Part shown: one piece after another, positions 22,581 through 33,097 of the stretch
Numbering within the stretch: position 1 is the first letter of the stretch
Layout of the letters: each line of letters opens with the position of its first letter
Assembly: GCA_963169105.1 (NCBI GenBank)
Contig: OY720642.1
Span: 76,548,716-76,612,715, forward strand
Direction: 5' to 3'
DNA: 64,000 bases
DNA from: Ceriagrion tenellum
Taxonomy: Eukaryota; Arthropoda; Insecta; Odonata; Coenagrionidae
Notes under the pieces: generated by a model
The model's database searches: none
What the model was told of the DNA's origin: nothing
What the model saw: only the letters and a program-made list of their open reading frames with translations
Made by a program: the position numbers and the translations under genes

Positions 22581-22959
22581 CTTAAAGGTTAAAATATCTC
22601 CAAATCGTAGCCAATTTTTGTGAGTAGATTCGCATTCCACGGACGGAAAGGGCTCTTCTCATCAAAAAAGCATTCGATACCCCAAAATTTGCAGGCTTGT
22701 ACATTTGACGTAGCAGCTTCATGATTTCACCTCGAGAAAATATTTTTCGTGGAATAGTTAACAACCTTCCAGCTAACAAGTTGTTTTTCTGGCAATAACG
22801 GCTGTTTTTTTAGAGTAACTCGGAAGATCATTATCCATTAATTTCCTGGAAACGTGCTTTGTTTTTCTCGCATATCATTTTTGCTCGCAAAAAAGTATTG
22901 TAAAATATCCAAAATGTTGTGAAATTTTCCATTGAATGTGCGAACAGAGTATCCGATCA
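22581..22959. other. sequence sharing a segment with the 23.6-kb hairpin
   Basis: 22,648-22,700 (GGGCTCTTCTCATCAAAAAA, GCATTCGATA, AAAATTTGCAGGCTTGT) is related to 23,598-23,648. Otherwise unassigned. Confidence 0.45.
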
Positions 22960-22974
22960 CTCAATAAGATACAT

Positions 22975-23215
22975 ATTGGCACCTGCTGACAAGCCTACGG
23001 CTTAGCAGGACCACAAAATTATAATTCAAAATTAATTTTAACAATCATGCCTTCATTAAGTATATTTTCCCCTTTTTCATGTTTCAAGTTTCTTTTTTTT
23101 CTCCTTTTTTTGTATTCTTTGTTCTTGTCTGTTAGTTTAAGTTACTTTTTTTTCTTGTAATGAACTACTGTAAAATCTTATTGTATTGTATTGTATTGTA
23201 TTATGATGTAATGTA
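22975..23215 (+). repeat. possible retrotransposon 3' UTR with hairpin and (TTGTA)n tail
   Basis: A hairpin-forming CCTGCTGACAAGCC/GGCTTAGCAGG is followed by about 170 bases of T-rich DNA ending in five units of TTGTA. A 3' hairpin and short-unit tail suggest a non-LTR 3' end. No coding sequence is attached, so the assignment is tentative. Confidence 0.35.
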
Positions 23216-23591
23216 TAAGTATAATAATACTATTTTCGTACAAAAAAAAATTATTCTCAAAAACTAAATGAATTGCCACATATTTTGCACAACATTCGTG
23301 CACCAATTTGTTTCATGGGAGCTTCAAAGAGGGAAACTTTTCGAGCGACCAAAAGCTCACATGCAAAATTTATATATTTCCTGTAACTGTAATTTATCTG
23401 TATCAAGGCATATGAGCAATTAATATCTATCTATCTATCTATATATATCCCAATACGAAATTTACTGAAAATATTTCGAGTGCGATAAGTGAGAATAATA
23501 TAACAATATAATAAAAATACGACTATGAGAGCGTGAATGGATAGCGGGATCTATTCTTACGTCAAGTACCACAAGGGTATATAATTATGTC
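23216..23591. other. unassigned sequence with a (CTAT)n run
   Basis: A short (CTAT)n/(TA)n microsatellite lies at 23,424-23,447. Nothing else recognised. Confidence 0.5.
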
Positions 23592-23679
23592 AGATAGGGC
23601 TCTTTGCATCAAAAAAGCATTCGAGACACTAAAATTTGCTGACTTGTGTTGGTAACACAAGTCAGCAAATGTTAGTGTC
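23592..23679. repeat. perfect-type hairpin, 26-bp arms and 3-base loop
   Basis: Arm 23,625-23,650 (GACACTAAAATTTGCTGACT then TGTGTT) pairs with 23,654-23,679 around GGT with a single mismatch. The left arm and its upstream flank are a copy of the segment at 22,648-22,700. Confidence 0.8.
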
Positions 23680-24485
23680 CCACCCTCCCCCGGGTTGATT
23701 CTAAAATATGTTCATTGACCAAATGTTAAGAAGTGGACATTTTTTTAATATTGTCATTCTTAGTTCAAAGGCTTATTGATTGATTAGCTGTGAATGCAAT
23801 CTGTATCTCGGAGGCATAATTTAAGTTCATCGAACTCCCGCCATAATTATAGTTCTTTTAAACGCGGGGATGATATTGTTTTACGCTTTCGCTCGGACAC
23901 GCAATCCATTCATTAGCTTAAAAGTCATTAAGTTTCCTCGGTGGGATGGAAACGGAGTGGAGATCAGCAACTGAAGAGTGATTCCTTTTTCAATTCAAAG
24001 CCGTCATCTTTATCGGCGCGCTTGCCTTCGGGGGGAATGGGAGCTCTAATGGACGGAACACCGCCGGGAAACCCTTAGGTCTTCGCAGGTACTCCATTAC
24101 TTTTTCATTCCACCAATCACTCCTCGCGCTGCTTTGATCGCCTCCCAATGTGCATATGCGCCTTGCTGAGATAGACGGGTGATTAGCGGGGGTCTTTTGC
24201 ATAACTCTGCTTTTCTCCCATCGCGGAGGTGGAAGGAATAAAACGACCCCGAAGAGCTTCGTTGCAACGGGTTTAGATACGAAAAAAATAATGGTACGAG
24301 GAGATTTACAATTATTCCTTGAGTGAGACACCAGAGTGGCTGGGGCTTGACCTATCCCGACATCCGAAGACGCGTCTATCTTGATAGTTCGAGCGTCGTA
24401 TCGCTGAACGTAAAATTTAATAAAGTATTTTTTTTGAGGAGATGGGGTCAGTTACGATATATTTGGTTTTTTTATCCATCTGTCA
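23680..24485. other. unassigned sequence
   Basis: A 113-codon minus-strand frame (23,990-24,331) lies in a moderately GC-rich patch. I do not recognise it. Confidence 0.35.
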
Positions 24486-24659
24486 TGAAACTTGCATAGA
24501 GAATTGACGCCACTACAATTTTTCCTGTGATTGCGACATGTGGAAATGCTATAAGAGAATTTTTAATGCAATTTTAACAATATTTGGAAAAAAAAGTCAT
24601 AGTTTGATTTTCTTAGATGCGTGTGCATGTCGATATCAATCCAAGTTCTGATAGAATCG
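24486..24659 (+). repeat. dispersed repeat B, copy 1
   Basis: Shares order and wording with 30,208-30,392: TCATGAAACTTGCATAGAGA, TGGCGACG-like, GTGGAAAT, AAAGTCATAGTTTGATTTT, AGATGCGTGTGCATGTCG and ATCAATCCAAGTTC. No coding content. Family unknown. Confidence 0.65.
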
Positions 24660-24786
24660 TATGCTGAGGCGAAAAAGGATATTGTAGATATAGATAAGCC
24701 CCTGAGAGTGTAGAAAATCTAGAGGAGATTCTTTGACATTCACCAAAACCTACCTCAAGTGGTAGAATACTTTTTTTAAACCTGTC

Positions 24787-24970
24787 AATTTTTTTGAAGA
24801 AATTGCCATGAGAAAAATTCGGCCTGGACCGGGAATCGAATCACGGACCTTTGGTTTGTCGGACCAATGCGCAGACCACTACGCTATCCAGGCTTCCTAA
24901 TTCCCATGGCAATTGTGGTGGATACAAGGCAACTAGATCTTTTATCATGGCAATTTCTTCAAAAAAAATT
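24787..24970 (-). repeat. tRNA-like cassette inside an inverted repeat
   Basis: A 72-nt tRNA-like sequence is bracketed by arms 24,787-24,816 and 24,940-24,970, which are reverse complements (AATTTTTTTGAAGAAATTGC then CATGA) apart from one T and one substitution. A second inner copy of CCATGGCAATT sits at 24,904-24,914. The 5' leader (minus strand) CATGGGAATTAGGAAGCC resembles the leader CATGGGAATAGGACGCC of the cassette at 44.6 kb, but the arms are unrelated between loci. Confidence 0.6.
24822..24893 (-). tRNA. tRNA-Val(GAC)-like pseudogene or SINE head
   Basis: The 7-bp acceptor GCCTGGA/TCCAGGC is perfect. The anticodon arm TTGGT-CCGACAA-ACCAA is perfect and would place GAC at the anticodon. 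The A box TAGCGTAGTGG is good and the B box is GATTCGATTCC. The T stem has about three mismatches, and position 33 is C in place of the usual U. It is therefore probably not a functional tRNA, but it is well enough preserved to have been polymerase III-competent. Confidence 0.5.
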
Positions 24971-26559
24971 CACCTGCCATGTTTGAATAGTTTCTATCTG
25001 TCAATGTTATGCGAAAATAGCTATGCTTTATAATGGCCATCATGAATTCGCAGTGTTAACAGAGAATTAGTTAGTTACATTTTGTCCAATGACTCGCTAG
25101 AATTACATGCTGAATACATTTGACTTTTTATATAGTCAAGTATTTGCTTATTAATCATTGTTGACTTGCTTTATCTTTTAGGTGAATCGCTTTGGTTATT
25201 TGCGTTTTAAGCCTCTTATGAATATTTAAAGTTGATATTAGTTAATGAAGGAAATGTTTTGAGTAACATTGTAAACTTACTTTAAAATTATAAGTTAATA
25301 TAAGCTAAAATTTCAATTTATAATCCCTACTGAAAAATATAAATATAAAAAATATTTTTTGAATCTTCATTGATGTGTGTGTCATGTCTTTCGTTCGTCC
25401 TCGAACGGTAAAGGTTAGTTGAAACCAGGGATGTGAAACGTAACCGAACCTCTGAGGCGTTACGGTTCCACGTGTACCGAACCTTTACCACGGTAAGAAA
25501 GGGGTTCGGTCCGAACCGAACCGCTTTTGTTAAAGTGAAGCGGTTCGGTCCAAGCTGTAACGGAAACGACTGTAGCATTTTGGACCGCTTTTTGAAACGC
25601 TTTTCCGTCTGTTCGGTTACAGTTACGGTACAGCCAATGATACTCCTTCTCGCGCATAATATTCCCCGTATCCATTATGTGTTCTCTCGAACAATGAACG
25701 ATAGGAAACCTGGGTGGGTTTTTCATGAGGTAACATCCTAACATCGCGAAACCGGTCGGGAGATATTGCGAAAGAACAATGAGTAAGCATAGTCCGGCCG
25801 GAATTTAGATGCCACTGATGACTTGATCCTCTGGAATTTTTACTGGGATAGATAATTTGCATCTTTTATTAAAATTAATATACGTTTCTAACATTTAATT
25901 TCAAATGTGATGAATTCGCACGAAAGTATGTGCATAGAAACAGCATAAAATAGCTAATTCCTCTTGCAAATCTACAGTGATAAGCCACAGGCTATACAAC
26001 AAGGGGACTCACAGAAACATTCACATTGAAGTCCTCCCTACTCTACTATAATTTCTTAAATACTTTAGCAACAATATTGTGTAGAAAATTCAAACAATGC
26101 AATGTATCATTAGTAATTATATTATTCCGACAGTAATCGAGTCTGCGACAGCAGCATATTTCTCTACGCTACTCCTGAACGGTTCTTTTGAATGATATGA
26201 GACTTTTTTTAAACAAGCCAGTAAGTGATAAATGTGTTTAATTTGGGTCCTTTCACAGTTATAAATATCAGCCATTTCCTAAACTGATATTCCTTACTCA
26301 CTCTCTTTAATTTATTCCAGAGTTACGCCAACTTTGCTCTTGCCTTCACTCATTTTATTGGTTTCCCTGAAACAAATTAAGTATCCACCTCAACTGCAAT
26401 GGGAAAATAACCCGGGACTATACAATATTATGTTCCCGACATGCTATTGTTTGATGCCAGGAGTGTAAAAATAACCAAGTTTGGGTATCTGGAATTCCCC
26501 ACGGCATCGTCAATAGTGAGCCGAAAGAATGACAAAAGATTCCCGAAAGCACTGTACAA

Positions 26560-27225
26560 CAGATAGTGCCCTTGCACCAACCCTGGTTTACCGAGAAGGT
26601 CTCACTTAAAGAAGCAATTAAGGCTGGCCCAAAGACCTTGCACTCATGCTGTGCGCCAAAGAATCTCCCTCCGAGCAGGTGGCCGCATGTGAGGTCGGTC
26701 TGCTCAACCAAGAAGCACAATGGAGTGTTTATGACCACCCGGATTATGGGAACGAGAAGAGGATTTCTTGAGCAAATTCCATAAAAAGGGCAAAGACACC
26801 CTTAAGCCACGTTTAGCGGGATCCTCTGATGATTTTGTGAAAAATAAACGGAATTCCCGAACAGGGAAGCGAACAGCGAGGGAATATTTGGACTACGATA
26901 TACTGCCCAGACACTCCAGCTTGCAGTCAATCATGCTCTCAAAGAGCAGAATGTTATGGAGCTCCTAAATAAAGCCCGGTAGGTTGGAGAAAATTTAGAA
27001 CGCCGACAATTTCAAGGTATTTATCGAGGTTGAGATGCAAAAAACCTATCCTTGACTTACTACAGCTACGCGGAGTATTCTGCGATGAATGTGAAAACAT
27101 TCCGAGGAAAGACGGTGGTAATACTGATATCTCTGAGGTAGAATGGAGTGGTCTCCGAGATATATCAGATGCCTTGGCCCCTGCTAAAATGGCCACAAAA
27201 ACTTCAAGGGGAGCGAGCAGCTTTT
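26560..27225 (+). pseudogene. hAT-family transposase remnant
   Basis: Two conserved hAT words appear in shifted frames: TLQLAVNHALKEQNVMELLN then KAR (from 26,911) and, further on, LLQLRGVFCDECEN followed by EWSGLRDISDALAPAKMATK (27,063-27,200). These match the hAT blocks 'T/CLQLA..hAL' and 'W..L.di..AL.PAk.AT'. At least two frameshifts and several stops interrupt the frame. The CR1-like insertion then cuts it off, and the dimerisation region is not seen beyond it. It is not functional. It sits inside the hAT ends, which supports it as the element's own transposase. Confidence 0.65.
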
Positions 27226-28920
27226 CATCTACATCTACGTAATACCCTGCAAGGAACCCAAAGGGTGTGTGGCAGGGGGTGCTTCCAAACCAGGCAGGCA
27301 TGAATTATTCGGCAGAACACAGAAACTACATTGAAACCTGCTTACCACACATGCAACGCGCCAATTAACAATCTACTAACCAAGAAACATTCCATCGTCA
27401 ATCGTTCCAACATGCAAGGGATACAAAGACTACTACTAAAGATTTAAAATACCATGTATAAATAAGAACATCAATATTTACATAGTGCAAAAATAAGAAC
27501 GTAGAGAATAATAAGAGAAAGATCTACAATCTAGCTAATCTCACTATTCGCACTATTCATGGCGATGATCATAGCTGTTATGGTCCCGAATGGTACGCGG
27601 AAAAAATGACATTTTATACCTATTGGTTCTACAATCTATCTCTCTAATTTTATTGGCGCGATCTAATCTGACGTAGTACGAGGGGGTTAATAGTATGTTT
27701 TTCACATCGTCAGAGAAATTTTTTTCCTGAAATGTAGTTAGGAGGTTATGCCTACAATTTAATCTACGCTGTGATAGCGATTCCCATCCCAATTCTTCTA
27801 ACGATCCAGACACACTAGCAAACGTATCGTAGCATTGTTTTACAAACCTAGCTTCTCTTCGCTGCACGCGATCTAATTCCGATATCAACCCCGCTTCATA
27901 TGGATCCCATATAGTGGCAGCATATTCCAGATGAGGCCTAACGACTGAAATATAACAACGTTCTTTCACTTTCTCATCACATTTTCTGAGTACTCTCTTG
28001 ATAAAGCCTAGCTTCCTGTATGCTTGAGCGCATATTTCCCGAATATGTTTCCCCCAAGATATGTCGTGAGTAATTGTGACCCCTAAGTACTTAACAGACT
28101 CGGCGTGAATAATTTCCGTATTATTCATTATTTAACTCCTACCTGGCCTATTTTTATTTTTCCAAAAGCTGACTGCTACGCAGTTTTTATGTTTGGTTCC
28201 ATCTGTCACTTTTCGCACCAAGCATGAATAGCAAGTAGGTCGATTTTTAACGAGTCGCTATCTTCGGAATTGGTAATATCCCTATACCAAACCGCGTCGT
28301 CTGCGAAGGGTCTAAGCTTACTTTTAACGATGTTGCTAATATCATTTATGTATAAGAGAAATACAAGTGGACCAATGACACTTCCCTGAGGAACACCCGA
28401 TGCTACGCTGTGTTTGACATAATACCATATATGGCAGCCCTTTGTTCCCGCCCATGTAAGAACTGATTGATCCAACTAATAATGTTTTTATCTATCCCAT
28501 ATGCTTCTATTTTCGAGAGTACATTAATGTGAGGTACCTTATCGAAAGGTTTCTTGAAATCGAGGAATATCGCGTCAACTTGAACATTATTTTCACCCGA
28601 GAGTAAGATGTCATGAACGAAGAGAGCCAATTGGGTATCGCGAGATCTACCCCTTAGAAATCCGTGTTGGTTATTTATTAATAATTCCTCCCTATCTAAA
28701 TGACTCATAGAGGAGCTTACAATTATGTGCTCAAATACCTTAAACGAAATGGATGTGAGAGAAATATACCTGTAGTTACTAGGGTCTTCCCTGTCGCCAC
28801 TTTTGAATATAGGTGTGACATTTGCTACTCTCCAGTCCTTAGGCACTACGTGATCTACTACTGATTTGGTGAATATTAATTTTAAATCAGGCGCTGTCTG
28901 ATGCTAATGTTAGTTACTAG
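27226..28920 (-). pseudogene. CR1/L2-like non-LTR retrotransposon, RT to 3' end
   Basis: This is the best-preserved retrotransposon in the window. In order on the minus strand: APDLKLIFTKSVVDHVVPKD, PIFKSGDREDPSNYRYISLT, NQHGFLRGRS, DAIFLDFKKPFDKVPH (catalytic Asp box), SGVPQGSVIGPLVFLLYIND, RPFADDAVWYRDI (the FADD catalytic box is intact), IHAWCEK, ESVKYLGVTI, LEYAATIWDPYE, RVQRREARFVKQCY, LGWESLSQRR and KMSFFPRTIRDHN. Frame changes occur near 28,435 and between 28,206 and 28,130. The endonuclease and any ORF1 are missing (5' truncation near 28,920). The 3' UTR ends in CATCTACATCTAC on the plus strand. It lies inside the hAT. Confidence 0.85.
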
Positions 28921-29600
28921 CCACTAAGTGGTTAGGGCCAGTAATGTATTTTCTTGTATCTCGTGTTTTACAATGACTAATAATTCAATTTTTACGCAAA
29001 AAGCAGTTCAAAAAGAAGAGAGGCAGTATTATTGGTCGTTTTCTTGCTGAGGTTTCAAGGGTGGGAATGTACGCCGCCATCATAAAATATTACTTCAACC
29101 CTCTTCATTTTTGATCTAACTGCAGTCTCAGGATATGTTTTCATAAATTTGCCAAGCATTCCCTCTCATTTATCGTTAAGATTTTCTTGAGGGAGGGCCA
29201 AGGGGGTCAGACATACAGGGCGGGGGCTTATTCCTGTGAAATAAGCGGAGATAGGCGTAGGTACGGCGCGGCGAAGGACAATAGGAAGGGACGGGTAGGA
29301 GGATGGGAAAAACTGAGACTCTTTGGAAGCAAGCATCCCCTCGATACAAAAGAGAAGGGTGTCGTGCGGTAGGGTCAACTCGATGACCGTTTCTATAACA
29401 TGAGTGTGGGTGGGTGAGTGTGCTGGGAGTAACGGTAAGGCGGGTGGTAGGGACCAGGGTCGGGGCCCTCCCACCGCGTGTGAGCCTCCCACCCAGAGGC
29501 TCCTAAAATGACCGGCTCTGGGAGGTGCCTCCTCAAAGAGGTGTTAAAAAACGGACGAAAACAGAATATTGTATGATGATTTGAGTTTGGTGCCAACATT
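28921..29600. other. hAT interior without recognised coding sequence
   Basis: Part of the hAT downstream of the CR1 insertion. 29,190-29,500 is G-rich on the plus strand. I recognise no transposase here. Confidence 0.5.
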
Positions 29601-29859
29601 TTATCTTCTCGTGTATTCACATATCTTCCGTACCGAACCGTTTTCTTTGCTTACGAACCGTAACTGAAACGATTTTTTTGGTTTCTGTAACAAAATTCTC
29701 AAGAACGGTTCGGTTACACATTTGTGACGAAACATTTTTCGTTACAAGCGTTTCGTTACGGAAGAGGTTCGGTTACACGTACCGTTTCTCTGGACCGAAC
29801 CCTTCCCGAAGCGGTTCGTGGAACGAAATTTCGTTACGTTTCACAACCCTGGTTGAAAC

Positions 29860-30207
29860 ACAGCCAGGCCGCTGAAGAAAAATAAAAATATCAAAAATTA
29901 ATGGTGAAATAAAGTGTGTAGGTAAAGCTCTTTACTAAGTTGATTAAGGAACATTCCGATGGATGGGAGATCTGTGCAGAGATCAGTGAACAGAGTACTT
30001 TGCTAGAGAAAATTTCGTTTGAAAGAAATAATTGTTTAGTTATTTGGCCAATAACGTATCTAAACGCATCTCTGGAAAGTTACCGACATCCGTATTCAAT
30101 GCTATTACCGTATTCACATGATAATCGTATCAGGAAATACTGCAATCACACGGCCATTTTACGCAGAAATCCTCGCATTAGGAGAGTAGAATACTGTAGG
30201 TAACGCA
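29860..30207. other. unassigned sequence
   Basis: No feature recognised right of the hAT. Confidence 0.4.
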
Positions 30208-30392
30208 TAAACGGTCATGAAACATGCATAGAGAATTGATGAGATTGGAATTTTGTCGTTGATGGCGACGCGAAACGTGGAAATCCAACCAGTGGCTTTC
30301 TTTATTCATACAATTTTTGGAAAAATAAAAGTCATAGTTCGATTTTTAGATGCGTGTACATGTCGAGATCAATCCAAGTTCAGGTAGAGTCG
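30208..30392 (+). repeat. dispersed repeat B, copy 2
   Basis: Same order of blocks as 24,486-24,659: TCATGAAACATGCATAGAGA, GCGACGCGAAACGTGGAAAT, AAAAGTCATAGTTCGATTTT and GTACATGTCGAGATCAATCC. Diverged by indels. Confidence 0.65.
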
Positions 30393-30579
30393 GACATTTT
30401 GCATGTTACTTAATTTATAATTCTCATGGTAATTTTCTATAATTAAAAACATAATACTAATGTTAATTGTAAAAAAGAAGGCAATCCTGATATAAACTCG
30501 TGATTATTTTTTCAGAAAGTCATAAACCTGACATTTGATTTGCCCCTTTCAAGTGTCCGGATATCCTTAAATTCCTTTT

Positions 30580-31031
30580 AGGCAGTGCGAGCGAGATAGT
30601 TCCCTAATCATAATAGAGACCATATTCGATATACATGTTTTAATCTCACCAGCTGTTAGGCATACGAATTAAATATTGCATTATTGATGGTGCAATAATA
30701 TAGTTTTACATAACAGAAATTATAAGTAATTAAATGAAAATATCAAAATAAGCCTTTAACTTGACTCATTTTTTCTCGCGGCACGTTTGAAACTCCAACT
30801 AAACGGAAGGTTCATTTTGATGCCGAAGAATTTACTGCGGCGACAATGCGATTAATTTTCAGAAATAGTGGAGAAAAAATACAAATTACATACTGCTGAT
30901 TTTTTTGAAGAGATCCCAATGTAAGGAATGCCTCATTTTTAGTATAAGGTCTTTCTGGAGTACATACACGTACTATTTCCCGTGTAAAAGGGATGCTTCC
31001 AGGTATAATGATATTTCGCTTAAACTACCTT
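30580..31031 (+). mobile_element. MITE-A, copy 4, both ends present
   Basis: Left end AGGCAGTGCGAGCGAGATAG, right end ATATTTCGCTTAAACTACCT then T. At about 452 bp it is shorter than copy 1, lacking the stretch corresponding to about 4557-4665. This is the best reference copy for defining both terminal inverted repeats. Confidence 0.7.
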
Positions 31032-32504
31032 CAAGAACTGTAAATAGTGACAATGGGACAATAATAGTGATTATAGCAGTTACTTCCGTGATTTGGAGAA
31101 CATGTTAACATAGACCATGTATAGTTCTATAGCTTGTTGGATATGTGTAGTGACTGTAGTTATCATTATAGTAAATATCGAGATTTCTGTTGTGGTTTCT
31201 TTTGAAGCTGGTGTCTTCTAATCTCTATATGGGTGATCTTTTTCGGAATTTTTCCAAGGAATGTCGTTAGATAGATCTCACTCAAGCCGCCTTAAACGCT
31301 AATAAACGTCTTGGATAGTGACTCACATCTCTTTCGAGAGTGTTAGCACGAGTAATTTCCAACCACGACGGGGATCTTTCTTTTCCTTCTTGGAAAATTG
31401 GCATGCAACGTGGAGAAAAGTTATTCATCCCAAGTGCGTTGTGGTGGTGGTTCTACGAGTTTTCCCGTCATGCCGATTGGTTACTAAGGAAGTTTTACTG
31501 CGATTGTTACGTCTTCATGCGCGCAGTCGAATGCGCCGACCGACGCCTCCCGCCGCCCGACTCGATGCGAGCATTCTTCTAGCGTCATTTAGCGGCTCGT
31601 TTGGCACGAGGCAAAAAGGTTTTCGAGCGCCATCACTTGCGCGATTGAGGGAATCACTTGGGCAAAGGAAATGCCCCGCGCGCGCGGTTGGCACAGATGA
31701 GCCGGAAAAGATTGCTGAGGAAGCTTGTAAACTCGATATTTATGTGCATTCGCATGTCCTTTTGAACGGCGAAATTTGCAGCACTTGCCTTCTAAGGACT
31801 GCGTCAATCACGATAAATAAACTCGTTTTGGAAGAGCTAATCAATGATTTTCAAGTCGTGCCTTAAAAAAGTTAACGTTTTCATCATTCCAGGACGGAAT
31901 AATTCACATTTAGAATTTCAATAAGAAAAATATCAAGCAGAGCAATAAAAATCTAATTGTTCTCTCCCACTTGTTCATAGAAATTATTTTCTCTATATCA
32001 AGGCATATACTTCCAAATTGTATTTTCCTTCTTATTTTAGTTATTCTATGGGTTTCAACGATTATTGGAGTACCTTTGCGAACTCCTTAAGCTGATGAAT
32101 ATTGAAATACACCATAAATTATCATAACACGATTTGTGCCAGCGGTGAAAGTTAATGATAATTTTCTTTGATTTGATTATACTATAGTTCAGTTAATAGT
32201 CAAAGTTAAACACCTATTTTTCCACATAAACTTATCAGTTTATTTTAAAAATCTCAAGTATTTCTGCTACATGGTTCAGAACGGTGACGAACTCCATTAA
32301 GGGAGCTATAATTCAGTTATATTCCCCATTCAATTTTTCTATTGAGGATGAAAGAGCAACTTTTTCAGATTTAACTTCTTCTAACACACCTTGCCGTTTT
32401 TGGAGCCTCTTAAACCCCAATGCATCTCAAACCAATAGGTCATATTTGACAGAAGACTACGGAAAATATAAGGTTCAAGATTTCAGTTTTTCCTGGTGAA
32501 TGAA
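31032..32504. other. unassigned sequence with a CpG-rich patch
   Basis: 31,420-31,720 is GC- and CpG-rich relative to its surroundings (GCGCGC, CGCGCG runs). A 182-codon plus-strand frame spans it (31,318-31,866) but shows no domain. It may be a promoter-like patch or a chance frame sustained by GC content. The rest is AT-rich and unassigned. Confidence 0.35.
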
Positions 32505-32830
32505 ATGAAGAAAGTCTTCTCGGGATTCCATCCAGGTTGGAAGACCCATGACCAACGTTTCGGCCGCTTACACTGCAGCTGTCCTCAGGGTGATGAGATG
32601 CCGATGAACGGAGTTGTTCCAAATATGTAGTGGTCACGGGAGGGCAGGTGCCGAGCCATCTTTCCGCGCTTTCTTCTGATTGGCTCGTTGTTCTCGGGTT
32701 GCCTCTAAGGACTTCAGTATCGGTTTCCATGTGTGGCTCAGGTGGAAACCGCTGTCCCGGTTGAGTTTTCTCTTCTCTAGTCTGATTTATATTGCTTCTT
32801 TGACTAAACGTTTCCAATAGCCTGTGGCTT
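32505..32830 (-). pseudogene. Penelope-like element 3' end with best hammerhead-like motif next to coding remnant
   Basis: On the minus strand from 32,825 the frame reads YWKRLVKEAI, a stop, then IRLEKRKLNRDSGFHLSHTW and KPIL. This is the segment that follows the GIY-YIG endonuclease in Penelope-like elements. About 130 bases later comes CTGAGGA (32,588-32,582), a 5-bp stem GCTGC/GCGGC, GAAAC (32,561-32,557), loop GTTG and GTC (32,552-32,550). All are in the order and spacing of a minimal hammerhead with a two-base-pair stem III. Then CCAACCTGGATGG and CCCGAGAAGACT end the element. Stem I pairs poorly, so self-cleavage is uncertain. Confidence 0.65.
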
Positions 32831-33097
32831 TTATATTTAAAACCTGAAATCCATTAACACATATATTCCGGCTGCTTCTGGTCAAATTAACGTATTTGGT
32901 AAGGGTTGAGTTGCATAGGAGTGCAAGAGGCTCCAAAAATGGCGAGATGTATCAGAAGTCTAAAAAAGTTGGTCTCTCATCCTCAATAGGGTAAATAGAT
33001 TTCCAAACATTGCATTTAACAAATGATGTGGTGTACGAAGTCACTCGCTCGGGTGCATATACAGTGCAATTACATCTAGTTCGCATAAACCCCCCTC

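Larger units (their letters stand above)
25418..29859 (+). mobile_element. hAT DNA transposon, 4.4 kb, intact ends and 8-bp target duplication
   Basis: The element runs 25,426-29,851. Both flanks carry the identical 8-mer GTTGAAAC (25,418-25,425 and 29,852-29,859). Terminal inverted repeats CAGGGATGTGAAACGTAAC and its partner differ at one of 19 positions. Both ends hold many copies of CGGTTCGG, CGAACCG and GTTACGG-type motifs on both strands, as expected for subterminal transposase-binding sites. An 8-bp duplication and CAGGG-type ends are diagnostic of the hAT superfamily. A decayed hAT transposase lies at 26.56-27.23 kb. The interior is interrupted by a CR1-like retrotransposon (27,226-28,920), which leaves about 2.7 kb of original element. 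Confidence 0.85.

Noticed and set aside
31318..31866. 182-codon plus-strand open frame, the longest simple ATG frame outside elements
   Set aside because: It spans a CpG-rich patch that lowers stop frequency, has no recognisable domain and overlaps another frame of similar character. Kept only as a compositional note.
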